Of a stretch of DNA of 64,000 bases, positions 7,258-15,236 are shown piece after piece. The DNA is taken from assembly GCA_964343805.1 (NCBI GenBank), contig CAYFLR010000007.1:1-64000 (forward strand). Reading direction: 5' to 3'. How positions within the stretch are numbered: the first letter of the stretch is position 1; every line of letters begins with the position of its first letter. Below the pieces are notes generated by a model. It worked only from the letters and a program-made list of their open reading frames with translations. It did not search any database and was not told where the DNA came from. This DNA is from CAYFLR01 sp964343805 (lineage in GTDB: Bacteria > Bdellovibrionota_B > Oligoflexia > CAYFLR01). A program made the translations under genes and the position numbers.

Positions 7258-9072
7258 ATGATTACAAGTAACAAGAAGGATTTTGATACCCTACTGAATG
7301 CTTTTAAGCAGCAAAAAGTCATTCGTCTGCGGAATAAACATGGGGTCCTTTTTGAAAACATTGTCCCAGTTACCATGACGCGGGATAAGTTGATCTGTGT
7401 TCAACCCATCACCCGTCATATTCTTATGTTTGAGCAAGCGGAAGATGTCCAAATCATCGGTGACTTGCCAAAAGATAGTAAACAGCTCACTGCTGTGCAT
7501 GAATTTAAAACACCTCAATCCTGCTTTATAAATACTAAAGAAGGAGAAAAGTTCAAAGGTTTGATTAAGACCTTTTCTATCCAAAATATGGCAATTACTA
7601 CCAAGCATCACCTGGTGTTAGATCGAGATGAAGTGGTGAGTTTGGCCATTCTAGATCGCAATTACAAAGCCAAAGTTCGTGATATAAAAGGTTCTTCCCT
7701 GAGTGTACACTATGATTATTTTTCAGGTGTTCGTATTGCCCGAGCTTATAATGTCCAAGTGCAGGAAACTGTCAATGCTAATCTCCAGCAAAAAGATGTT
7801 CAACAGGCTATTTTAAAGCTAAAGGAACAGGCAAAAGGAGGAAAGCTGGTGGATCAATATCTGCTCAATATTCCCCAATTGATTAAGAATTTAGATCTAG
7901 TGGATGAAATGTACTGTAAGAGGGTGCTGGATATTCTGCAAGAGACTGTTCAAAGCATTATCGAATTCTTCTTCTCTCTAGTGGAAGGAAGTGAAAAAAC
8001 TCACTTAGAGAGCTTTATGGGGCTCTATCAGGATGGGGATGAGGAGGTCGCCAGTGCTCAACAAGATATTAACGATGATATTGACGATCTTATCAGTCAA
8101 GTTCAAGCCCAAATGGAAGAAGGAGATGATGCTGAAATAGAAGTGGTTGAGGATGAAAGTAAAAAGCAAGCTCGCCTCTCTCTAGCCGGTTATCAAAAGC
8201 ATTTAGAGGGCAAACATGTCTCTCAAAAAAATCTCGAAGAGAGTTTGGAAGAGTTTGTGGAGCATTTGCAGTTTCACGATTTGATCCGGCAGATGTTTGA
8301 AAATGTCCATGAAAACTTTAGACTACTCAGCCAGCTCTTAATGAAAAATATCGAAAAGGTTCGTGCGGTTGATCAGTTTGACTTTTCGCCCTTTTTGCAG
8401 GATATGAATTCTCGTTTTATTTCCTCCAAAGAGCGCAAGGTTTTTTATCATTTTCTCAACCAACTGTTAGAAACCAAACCCTCTGCCAAGCAGGTTAAAA
8501 AACCACCAGCAAAGCTGATGCTCACATTCAATTTTTTTACCAAACACTACTTTGCCTTTGTAAAAAATATTTTAAGCTCTACTTCCGTGTTCACCGAAAA
8601 AGCGGTGAATATCCTGGCGGCTCGCATAAAATACTTAATGGCCGAGTCCGATCGATTGGAAGTGTTCTCGGAAGATTCCATAAAAAGTATGGCCAAGGTG
8701 GGCGAAGTGATGGATAAAAATATCAGTTCCAACGCCAAGAAAAGTAAATTAACTAAACAGATGGCGAGTGATTTGAGGGATGTGGCTCAACAAAATAAAG
8801 ATTTTCATGACAAAATTAGTCCCATATTAGAGTTCTTTAAGTTTCATGAAAATGTGCAAAATAAAACAGGCACCTGGCTCAAAACTCTTTCCCTTTATCG
8901 TAAAGCGCTCTTTTTTACCCGGGATGATGAAATTCGCAGTGTCTTTAACGAGAGTCAGAAAGATTTCTCTTCCTTCCTGTCAAAAATTCAAGATTTGTCT
9001 GCAGATGAGTATGATCACAAAATGCTCGCCAGTATTTTTGAAGGTCGAATCGATAGTATTCGAACAAGTTAA
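7258..9072 (+). CDS. CheZ-like helical protein, large paralogue with extra N-terminal domain
   Basis: A 604-residue cytoplasmic protein with no signal peptide. Residues 1-170 form a beta-rich domain of unknown type, possibly two PilZ-like or SH3-like barrels (weak). Residues 200-560 are helical and paralogous to the 424-residue protein at 24097-25371. Shared parts, in order: an acidic segment DDIDDLISQVQ (273-283) that resembles the CheY-binding tail of E. coli CheZ (VDDLLDSLGF); EIEVVEDESKKQARLSLAG; a motif LQFHDLIRQ (337-345) with Asp341 and Gln345 spaced like CheZ catalytic Asp143/Gln147; and a second, degenerate module FKFHENVQN (527-535) with Glu531/Asn535. I infer a regulator or phosphatase of a CheY-like receiver. 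No chemotaxis genes adjoin it. Confidence 0.6.
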   Translation: MITSNKKDFDTLLNAFKQQKVIRLRNKHGVLFENIVPVTMTRDKLICVQPITRHILMFEQAEDVQIIGDLPKDSKQLTAVHEFKTPQSCFINTKEGEKFKGLIKTFSIQNMAITTKHHLVLDRDEVVSLAILDRNYKAKVRDIKGSSLSVHYDYFSGVRIARAYNVQVQETVNANLQQKDVQQAILKLKEQAKGGKLVDQYLLNIPQLIKNLDLVDEMYCKRVLDILQETVQSIIEFFFSLVEGSEKTHLESFMGLYQDGDEEVASAQQDINDDIDDLISQVQAQMEEGDDAEIEVVEDESKKQARLSLAGYQKHLEGKHVSQKNLEESLEEFVEHLQFHDLIRQMFENVHENFRLLSQLLMKNIEKVRAVDQFDFSPFLQDMNSRFISSKERKVFYHFLNQLLETKPSAKQVKKPPAKLMLTFNFFTKHYFAFVKNILSSTSVFTEKAVNILAARIKYLMAESDRLEVFSEDSIKSMAKVGEVMDKNISSNAKKSKLTKQMASDLRDVAQQNKDFHDKISPILEFFKFHENVQNKTGTWLKTLSLYRKALFFTRDDEIRSVFNESQKDFSSFLSKIQDLSADEYDHKMLASIFEGRIDSIRTS

Positions 9073-9187
9073 TATTTATCCTCGTATTTCTTAATTATAT
9101 CAACTGTTTAGGTGTATATCTAAAGGGGTTGGTGTAACTTTCCGAAGGGTTAAAACATAGCATTAATATAGGTACAAGGGTTTTAGT

Positions 9188-10627
9188 ATGAAGAAGCTAA
9201 CAATTTCCTTAACGCTGGTTCTGACTCTTTTAGTCCTTTCTTTTGGATCCTATGCTTGCAAAAAGAGGAAAGCAGATACTAATGATTCTCAAGTTTCTAG
9301 TTCCACACGTTACCTCAGAGCTCATAGTGCGCGAACCACTTTATTTAATGGACAGCAAAATGATTTACCTTTTTGTCCTCGGGCTAAAGCTCTCAATTTA
9401 GTTAACGCCTATTGGTTAGCCATTTTTGCAGAAAATCAATACTCTCATTTTAAAATTGTGGCTCCTGAACTGGAAAGAATTGGCTTTGCAAAACCAGGAG
9501 AAGGTAAATTTTTTCAAAATGCCGCATATAAGATGGCTGATTATCGACTCAGAGGTTGCATAAGAGATGAAGACGATCCCCTATACAAACCCTATGAGGA
9601 TGCAAAGCCCTGTGAGAAAGAAGATCAATTAGCCGCACTTTCCTTTGAGCAATCAACCCTGCAAGGGAATTCTGGGAGCGAGAACCTTCATTTCTATTCT
9701 GCGGGTCATATAGACAGGGAAAGACTCATTTTTAAAAAAGGCAGCGCTCAGGCGGTCCTAGCCATTCATCGAAAAAAGAATGTGGGAATTTTAGCTTTCA
9801 GGGGGACAGAACCAGATGAAAAGATGGATATTAAAGTGGATGTTATGATTAAAAAGAAGCATCTTAATGATAATTGGGGAAAAGTTCATAAAGGTTTTAT
9901 GAATTCCTTGGACTCAATTCGTCCCTTTATAGAGAAAGAGTTACACAAGGAAAAGTATAAAGGCCTAGACCTATGGATTACAGGTCACTCGCTGGGGGGA
10001 GCCTTAGCCACTTTGATGGCCTCTAAAATTCTTGAGGACATGGAGGGGGAGACAATTCATTATAATTTAGCTGGAGTATATACCTTTGGATCGCCTAGGG
10101 TTGGTGATATTACTTATCGGGACAAATTTGCCCAAACTGTTAAACGCTTTAATATTCCCTTTTATAGATTTAGAAACGGGACTGATCTTGTGACTCGCAT
10201 TCCCACTGGAGTAAAAAATAAGTTTTACCACGTGGGGACTTTAGTTTACTTCCCATTTGCTCAAAAGGGTGAAAATCAAATTTCATCTATCTTATATCAG
10301 GAAGAAGATATCCGTCAGTCTGACTATTTTGAGTCTCAAGCATCCTTGTTTCAAAAGCAATTCAGTTCCAAAATGATTCAAATGGGATTAATGCCCTTTG
10401 TGGATCAAATTGGAAGCAGTATCTATGAGCAGATGAGTTTGTTAAAAAATGGTATTGTTCATCATTCTATGAGTGGAATGCCTGCGGATCCTGGTTACCT
10501 TGATCAGATAAGAGATCATTTGTCTCATAATTTAAATCAGATTGAACTAAGTGAAAGTCAATTGATTAATTGTGGACCGGAAGATGCACCAATCCAGCCG
10601 TTTTTTAAGGATCGTCAATCTCATTAA
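9188..10627 (+). CDS. Secreted class 3 lipase-like lipoprotein
   Basis: A 479-residue protein. The signal peptide ends in FGSYACKKR, a lipobox, so it is probably membrane-anchored outside the cytoplasm. The alpha/beta-hydrolase core has the fungal-type class 3 lipase signatures: AFRGTEP (oxyanion region), VHKGF, the nucleophile elbow WITGHSLGGALA (Ser of GHSLGG), TFGSPRVGD, an Asp in RNGTDLVTRIP and a His in FYHVGTL. The catalytic Ser-Asp-His set therefore appears complete. The product is expected to hydrolyse acylglycerols or phospholipids, possibly of prey or host membranes. An AAGGG ribosome binding site lies 7 bp before the ATG. Confidence 0.88.
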   Translation: MKKLTISLTLVLTLLVLSFGSYACKKRKADTNDSQVSSSTRYLRAHSARTTLFNGQQNDLPFCPRAKALNLVNAYWLAIFAENQYSHFKIVAPELERIGFAKPGEGKFFQNAAYKMADYRLRGCIRDEDDPLYKPYEDAKPCEKEDQLAALSFEQSTLQGNSGSENLHFYSAGHIDRERLIFKKGSAQAVLAIHRKKNVGILAFRGTEPDEKMDIKVDVMIKKKHLNDNWGKVHKGFMNSLDSIRPFIEKELHKEKYKGLDLWITGHSLGGALATLMASKILEDMEGETIHYNLAGVYTFGSPRVGDITYRDKFAQTVKRFNIPFYRFRNGTDLVTRIPTGVKNKFYHVGTLVYFPFAQKGENQISSILYQEEDIRQSDYFESQASLFQKQFSSKMIQMGLMPFVDQIGSSIYEQMSLLKNGIVHHSMSGMPADPGYLDQIRDHLSHNLNQIELSESQLINCGPEDAPIQPFFKDRQSH

Positions 10628-10732
10628 GCTACTATCTTCATGAATTTTAGAAAATGTAATTAAGCTATATTAATCAGCCAAACAATTTGATATGAGAAAA
10701 GCCTCTTTAGAAAATAAATAGTGAGACTCTCT

Positions 10733-11239
10733 ATGAAACTATCTACTCTCTGCTACATTATTAAGGACGATCAAGTTCTTATGATTCACCGAACTAAAAA
10801 GAAAAACGATTTTCATGAAGGAAAATGGAACGGGTTGGGAGGGAAATTTGAACCGGGAGAATCCCCTGAGCAATGTGTGATAAGAGAGGTTTATGAAGAG
10901 AGTGGTTTAAAAATTTCCAAACCTAAAATGAGATCCTTCTTATCTTTTCCTCGTTTCATGAATGACGAAGACTGGTATGTATTTTTATTTGTAGCTGATG
11001 AATTTACCGGTGAACTGAACAGTTCCTCCGAGGGGGAGTTAAAGTGGATCCACCGGGATAAAATATTAGACCTTAATTTATGGGAAGGGGATCGAGTCTT
11101 TTTGCAGCAACTCAGCCAAGAGGGATTTTGCTCAGGGAGTTTTTATTATGAAAATGGGCAACTCATTGATTCCCATCTGATTGCCCATACCCAAGAATCC
11201 ACTCCACTTATCATGGATTCAACTCTGCCACCAATCTAA
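10733..11239 (+). CDS. Nudix hydrolase (8-oxo-dGTP diphosphatase-like)
   Basis: A 168-residue MutT/Nudix protein. The box GGKFEPGESPEQCVIREVY followed by EESGL fits GX5EX7REUXEEXGU completely. The N-terminus MKLSTLCYIIKDDQVLMIHR and KWNGLGGKF are typical of 8-oxo-dGTP/purine nucleoside triphosphatases. I chose the ATG at 10733 rather than the GTG at 10721 because the family normally begins at this Met. It should cleave oxidised or non-canonical nucleotides in the cytoplasm. Its 3' end overlaps the convergent SUMF1-like gene by 29 bp. Confidence 0.9.
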   Translation: MKLSTLCYIIKDDQVLMIHRTKKKNDFHEGKWNGLGGKFEPGESPEQCVIREVYEESGLKISKPKMRSFLSFPRFMNDEDWYVFLFVADEFTGELNSSSEGELKWIHRDKILDLNLWEGDRVFLQQLSQEGFCSGSFYYENGQLIDSHLIAHTQESTPLIMDSTLPPI

Positions 11240-12386
11240 TTCCTGTCACATCACTGCGGTAGCCGCCTCCATGATCAGGACTGCTGTTAGCGGTTTGGCA
11301 GGTCCAGGCTAAATCGGACCAACTGCCCCCTTTTTGTACCCAGTCTGACTTTCCATCTTTATGTGAAAGCACCCATTCAGCCACATTCCCATGGAGATCA
11401 AAAATGGGTTTGCCATTTACAACCACTGGTTTTAATTGAGCCACCGCATGGGTTCTCTTATTGGCATTTTCTCCCATCCAGGCATATTCAGTAATCTTAG
11501 CCCAATCCCCACCAAAAGAGAAAACCTCTTTTTGATTTCCTAAGAGTCTAGCTACATACTCCCACTCGGCTTCAGTGGGAAGGCGGTAGACCATCCCTTT
11601 TTTATGTTCGGGCAAGAGATAGGGAATGAGTGGGCTATCTTCCATCACTAATTCATTTATTCTATTTGCAAAAGCTACTCCGTCTTTCCATCCTACCGTA
11701 TCTACAGGATGATCTGGTTGGACTCTGACTTTATGTCCTTGCCCTTCCACAAACTGAGTTTTGGCACCCTCTACAAAGCCTGAAGGGTTCACCCCCATCA
11801 CCATGGCATATTGCAATTGGGTCACTTCTGTGGTTTGGAAGGCAAAAGGACGTTCTATAACTTCCTTTATTTCCTTTTGGGCGTAGGTGTAAAAATAATG
11901 TCCTTTCTCTATCATGACCATGGAAATTTTTTGATAGAGATTGAGGGTTTTAATAAAGGCTTTTTTGCGTTCGACTGTCTCTACTTTTTTTCGCTTTAAT
12001 TTAATCAAAATCCATTCCGAAACCTTTTGCCGATCAAAGTGGGGATGTTGTAAAAACTTCTCAATACCATAGTAATGTAAAGTCCCTTCGGAGCTGCTGG
12101 CCGCCTCGGTTAAACTAAGGGGATTTTTTATTTTCGGTTCGGTCAAACTCTCCAAAAGTCTTTCAAGTTGAGGCTCTTTTAAAACTCCCTTTTGGACTAA
12201 AGTGTCAAGATAGGAAATAAAATCCTTAGTGGTGTCTTTAGGAACCGAATATTGCTTCCAAGCTTGTCTCTGGCGGTGTTGCATATTTTTGCAAATGGGA
12301 GGAGTGGGACTCACTGTATTGGCATAGGAGAGTGATTCAAAGAGGAAAATAACTATTAAGCAAAATGTTAAGAAGCTTCTTAGCAT
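11211..12386 (-). CDS. Exported SUMF1/FGE-sulfatase-domain protein
   Basis: A 391-residue protein with a signal peptide (1-22). The C-terminal 220 residues form a formylglycine-generating-enzyme-type domain: FQTTEVTQLQYAMVMG, PDHPVDTVGWKDGVAFANRI, YRLPTEAEWEYVAR, FDLHGNVAEWV, VQKGGSWSDLAW, GIRLV. I see only one Cys near the position of the FGE active-site pair (AWTCQTANSS), so true formylglycine formation is doubtful. Many bacterial members are structural or carbohydrate-binding. It lies 21 bp downstream of the gluzincin lipoprotein gene, and the two are probably one transcript. Confidence 0.85.
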   Translation of the reverse strand: MLRSFLTFCLIVIFLFESLSYANTVSPTPPICKNMQHRQRQAWKQYSVPKDTTKDFISYLDTLVQKGVLKEPQLERLLESLTEPKIKNPLSLTEAASSSEGTLHYYGIEKFLQHPHFDRQKVSEWILIKLKRKKVETVERKKAFIKTLNLYQKISMVMIEKGHYFYTYAQKEIKEVIERPFAFQTTEVTQLQYAMVMGVNPSGFVEGAKTQFVEGQGHKVRVQPDHPVDTVGWKDGVAFANRINELVMEDSPLIPYLLPEHKKGMVYRLPTEAEWEYVARLLGNQKEVFSFGGDWAKITEYAWMGENANKRTHAVAQLKPVVVNGKPIFDLHGNVAEWVLSHKDGKSDWVQKGGSWSDLAWTCQTANSSPDHGGGYRSDVTGIRLVAELNP

Positions 12387-12407
12387 AATAAAAACCTTTT
12401 TAATTGA

Positions 12408-14465
12408 TCAGAAGCAGAGTGAACCGGAAGAGGGTTTCATATTAATTCCCTCTTCACCCCAGCGCTCATACAGGTAGGCAGAAATATCCTCTCCCACCAC
12501 GGGATTTAAAATGTCCTTAACAAAATGAACACCCTTTTTACATCGATTCTCAACGAGTTTTTCAATGACTTTCTGAAGTATCGCATGTCCATAGGTTCGT
12601 TCTAGGTAGTCCCAAAAGCAGTAGGCACTATAGTAAAAATAGATTTCCGGAGTGTCTCCTCCAATTTTAAAGTGCTGTAATGGGAGTAGATCCATGACCA
12701 CAGGACCTCCCGAAAAAGAGGGAATGCGCATGGTTTTATCAAAGCAGTAGAGATCATTACTTATCTCTTTTTTATCATTGGCCCTCCTACTGCTTTCCAT
12801 ATAGGTGGCGAGCCCTTCATTAAGCATGAGAGGCAGAGGTAAATTATGTACCAGCACATGAGTCATCTCATGGTTGTTACCCCCCAGATCGGTACGGAAA
12901 ATCTTATTCTCCTCTTCATCAAATTCACTTGCACTCCTTTGCCAACCCGATAAGCTATTAGATACGTTCATAAAGACCACTTGAGGTGGCTTGCCTAGAG
13001 AGGATCCAGCGCTGCCTCCCCGACTCGTAGAGCTCACACTCAAAATTTGCAATACGCAAGGAGCATCCAAATCAATTCCTAAATAGTGACTCACACCATT
13101 AAATGAAGTGGCATTCCCCTCTGCAAAGGCGGGGAGTAAATCTTCCATTACGGCAGGACCGGTGGCCACCATCCGTCCATAGTAAGCGGTTTTTTCTCCT
13201 AATTTCATTTTGACAAAATTAGAAGCCTTACATTTTCGTTCTTGGCTGGCATCTCCTGTGAGAGTGACACCCTCAGCTATTTGCTCATTGTCAAAAGAGT
13301 CAGCTCGGTTTAGCTCGGGTGTGTAATAGGATCCCCAGGTGTTTTTAATAATCTCACCCACATCTTCTCCCACCGCCGGATTGATCACATCTTTGATAAA
13401 TCCGGCCTTGGGATCTGATTTGGTGGTAAGGAGATTGTGCATGATTTTTTGAAAGGCTTTATGCCCATATCTCTTTTCAATCCAATACCAGAAACAGGCT
13501 CCGGCAATTTGAGCGTACCAGCTGGGAACCTTTTCAATATGCATGCTCATGAGCTGATCTTTGTCACTGCTATATCCGAAACGATCTCCCAGGCATTGAA
13601 TGTTTCGCTCAAAATCTTTCCCCGTGATGGGAATACGCTTTTCGTCTTGCAGGTAGCGAATCAAACCCAACGTAAAATCTCTAGGGAGGAGTGTGTCGTG
13701 GAAAATGGCTTCCACCATAAAGGTTCTATCTAATACATTTCCCGCTTCTAAGATTCGATCATAGTTGGATTCATAATTAGGAGTTTTAAGTTTGCTACTT
13801 TCAACACTCTGAAAAAGTCCCTCTGCAGGCTCTCCATAGAGTTTGAATTTTTTGCGGGTGATGGTGTAGGGGGTGGCTTCAAAGACCACACAGTCGTAGG
13901 GAAATTCTACTCCTAAATAGGCTAAGATTTTATCGAAGACAGTGGCGGTCATAGCCACCTCTTTTGCTCCCATATCATGAGAACGGAAGTTTAAAATGAC
14001 ACTCACTCGTCCTTGGTTAAAAACCTTGTATTCGTCGTGGTATTTTTTAGCTTCATCAATAACGGTGGGCAGCAGTTGCCACTCTATTTTTTTACAGTCG
14101 GCGGTGTAATTACTATTATGGTTGCCACCGTCCGCATTGTTGCTGTTATCAAAGCTGGCAGCGGGTTCATAACTGATGCCAGTGGCGTCACTGAATCCAC
14201 TATCTAAAGCATAGGTTTTGGCATCATAGTATTTTAAATTTGCTGGTAGGGGAATGTCTTTCGGGTCGGACGAGCTATAGCTTCCAGTTCTCTCAATGGG
14301 ACCTGTATAGGGGGTAAAGGTGCCATCATCTTCCTCTTCTTCCACCGATTCATTATCAGAAGAAGATTCCTCCTCATCGGAGAAATTGAACAAATCAGTA
14401 CAAGCTACAGGATAAGCTCCAAGGACTAGAATAAAGATAAGATATAAGAGTTTAGCAAGGTTCAT
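12408..14465 (-). CDS. Lipoprotein with duplicated gluzincin (MA-like) peptidase domains, one inactive
   Basis: A 685-residue protein with a lipobox (YPVACTD, Cys22) and an acidic Ser/Glu linker. Two homologous domains follow, about 130-385 and 410-670. The second has HEMTH (532-536) and, 14 residues on, NEGLATYME (Glu550), the zinc ligands and general base of gluzincin peptidases. The first has MVEAIFHDTL at the matching place, so both zinc His are missing and it is probably a pseudo-enzyme. The domains share AxACFWYWIEKRYGH / SAYCFWDYLERTYGH and INPAVGEDV / LNPVVGEDI. It probably acts on the cell surface or in the periplasm and is first in a unit with the SUMF1-like gene. There is no Shine-Dalgarno sequence; see the promoter entry next to its start. 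Confidence 0.8.
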   Translation of the reverse strand: MNLAKLLYLIFILVLGAYPVACTDLFNFSDEEESSSDNESVEEEEDDGTFTPYTGPIERTGSYSSSDPKDIPLPANLKYYDAKTYALDSGFSDATGISYEPAASFDNSNNADGGNHNSNYTADCKKIEWQLLPTVIDEAKKYHDEYKVFNQGRVSVILNFRSHDMGAKEVAMTATVFDKILAYLGVEFPYDCVVFEATPYTITRKKFKLYGEPAEGLFQSVESSKLKTPNYESNYDRILEAGNVLDRTFMVEAIFHDTLLPRDFTLGLIRYLQDEKRIPITGKDFERNIQCLGDRFGYSSDKDQLMSMHIEKVPSWYAQIAGACFWYWIEKRYGHKAFQKIMHNLLTTKSDPKAGFIKDVINPAVGEDVGEIIKNTWGSYYTPELNRADSFDNEQIAEGVTLTGDASQERKCKASNFVKMKLGEKTAYYGRMVATGPAVMEDLLPAFAEGNATSFNGVSHYLGIDLDAPCVLQILSVSSTSRGGSAGSSLGKPPQVVFMNVSNSLSGWQRSASEFDEEENKIFRTDLGGNNHEMTHVLVHNLPLPLMLNEGLATYMESSRRANDKKEISNDLYCFDKTMRIPSFSGGPVVMDLLPLQHFKIGGDTPEIYFYYSAYCFWDYLERTYGHAILQKVIEKLVENRCKKGVHFVKDILNPVVGEDISAYLYERWGEEGINMKPSSGSLCF

Positions 14466-14477
14466 ATTATAATTATA
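14466..14477 (-). promoter_or_regulatory. Tandem TATAAT directly before the start codon
   Basis: On the minus strand TATAATTATAAT abuts the ATG of the gluzincin lipoprotein gene (ATG at 14465-14463), and there is no Shine-Dalgarno sequence. If either hexamer is the -10 element, the mRNA would be leaderless or nearly so. No strong -35 element is visible at the standard spacing. Confidence 0.35.
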
Positions 14478-14508
14478 ACATGAATCTCAACCTAAGGAAG
14501 GTTTTACT

Positions 14509-15021
14509 CTAGTATAAAAACCAGTTGCAATGACGATCCATTAAACGAATGAGTTTTTTAGCCGCCGGTTGCTGATTTATTTGATCCCCCTCTCTGAGGG
14601 AAATTATTCGGTGATAAGCGCCTTCTGGGATCAATCCCATATAGCTTTTTCTTACCATATAAAATAATAGTCTCTGATCCCAGGTTTTCTCCGCTTCCAT
14701 CAGGCCATCGATGGATTCTTGGATATTTGCTGTAATCTCTTTGATATCTTCTTCTTTAGAGCTAAACGTTTTAGTATATTTGAGAGGGGGATGAAGAGGG
14801 GTTCCACCAATCATAATCATTCCCGCCGTGGTATATTTTTCGATCTTTACTGTTCCATCAGATAAGAACCGGCAGGTCATCTCCCGGCTCACTACGAAAG
14901 GAGTTGAACCAGAATTCATAGGAAAAATGGAAACATGTTTTTCCAAGATGGGAACAGGTTCCTCATTGGCCATGCCAAATGAGGTCAAAAAGAGGCAGGT
15001 GATTAAAATAGCTAATTTCAT
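14509..15021 (-). CDS. Small exported protein, unrecognised
   Basis: A 170-residue protein with a clear signal peptide (MKLAILITCLFLTSFGMANE). I start at the ATG at 15021 because GGGGAG lies 6 bp upstream; an in-frame ATG at 15039 has no such site. The mature part begins with a beta-rich segment (STPFVVSREMTCRFLSDG) and ends CNWFLY. No family recognised. It precedes the gluzincin lipoprotein gene by 43 bp on the same strand, so co-transcription is possible, although that gene may have its own promoter. Confidence 0.7.
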   Translation of the reverse strand: MKLAILITCLFLTSFGMANEEPVPILEKHVSIFPMNSGSTPFVVSREMTCRFLSDGTVKIEKYTTAGMIMIGGTPLHPPLKYTKTFSSKEEDIKEITANIQESIDGLMEAEKTWDQRLLFYMVRKSYMGLIPEGAYHRIISLREGDQINQQPAAKKLIRLMDRHCNWFLY

Positions 15022-15236
15022 AAAATTCTCCCCAAGCATTTTGTATCCAGGTTTTATTATTCGTAGCTCTTTCTACTCTACTCCTCACTCTTTGTCTATA
15101 CTTTTTATTTAATAATGAACTAAAAAAGTAAATATTAAGTGATGTCGTGTAGATATCATAGATGGGTGATTTACCCAGCGAAAAAAGTGGTGTATATTTT
15201 TATCTATATCCTCGGAACTTTTTGAAAGGCATATCT

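Noticed and set aside
11211..12386. Genuine formylglycine-generating enzyme
   Set aside because: The domain is clear, but only one Cys is seen near the active-site pair and no sulfatase gene is present.
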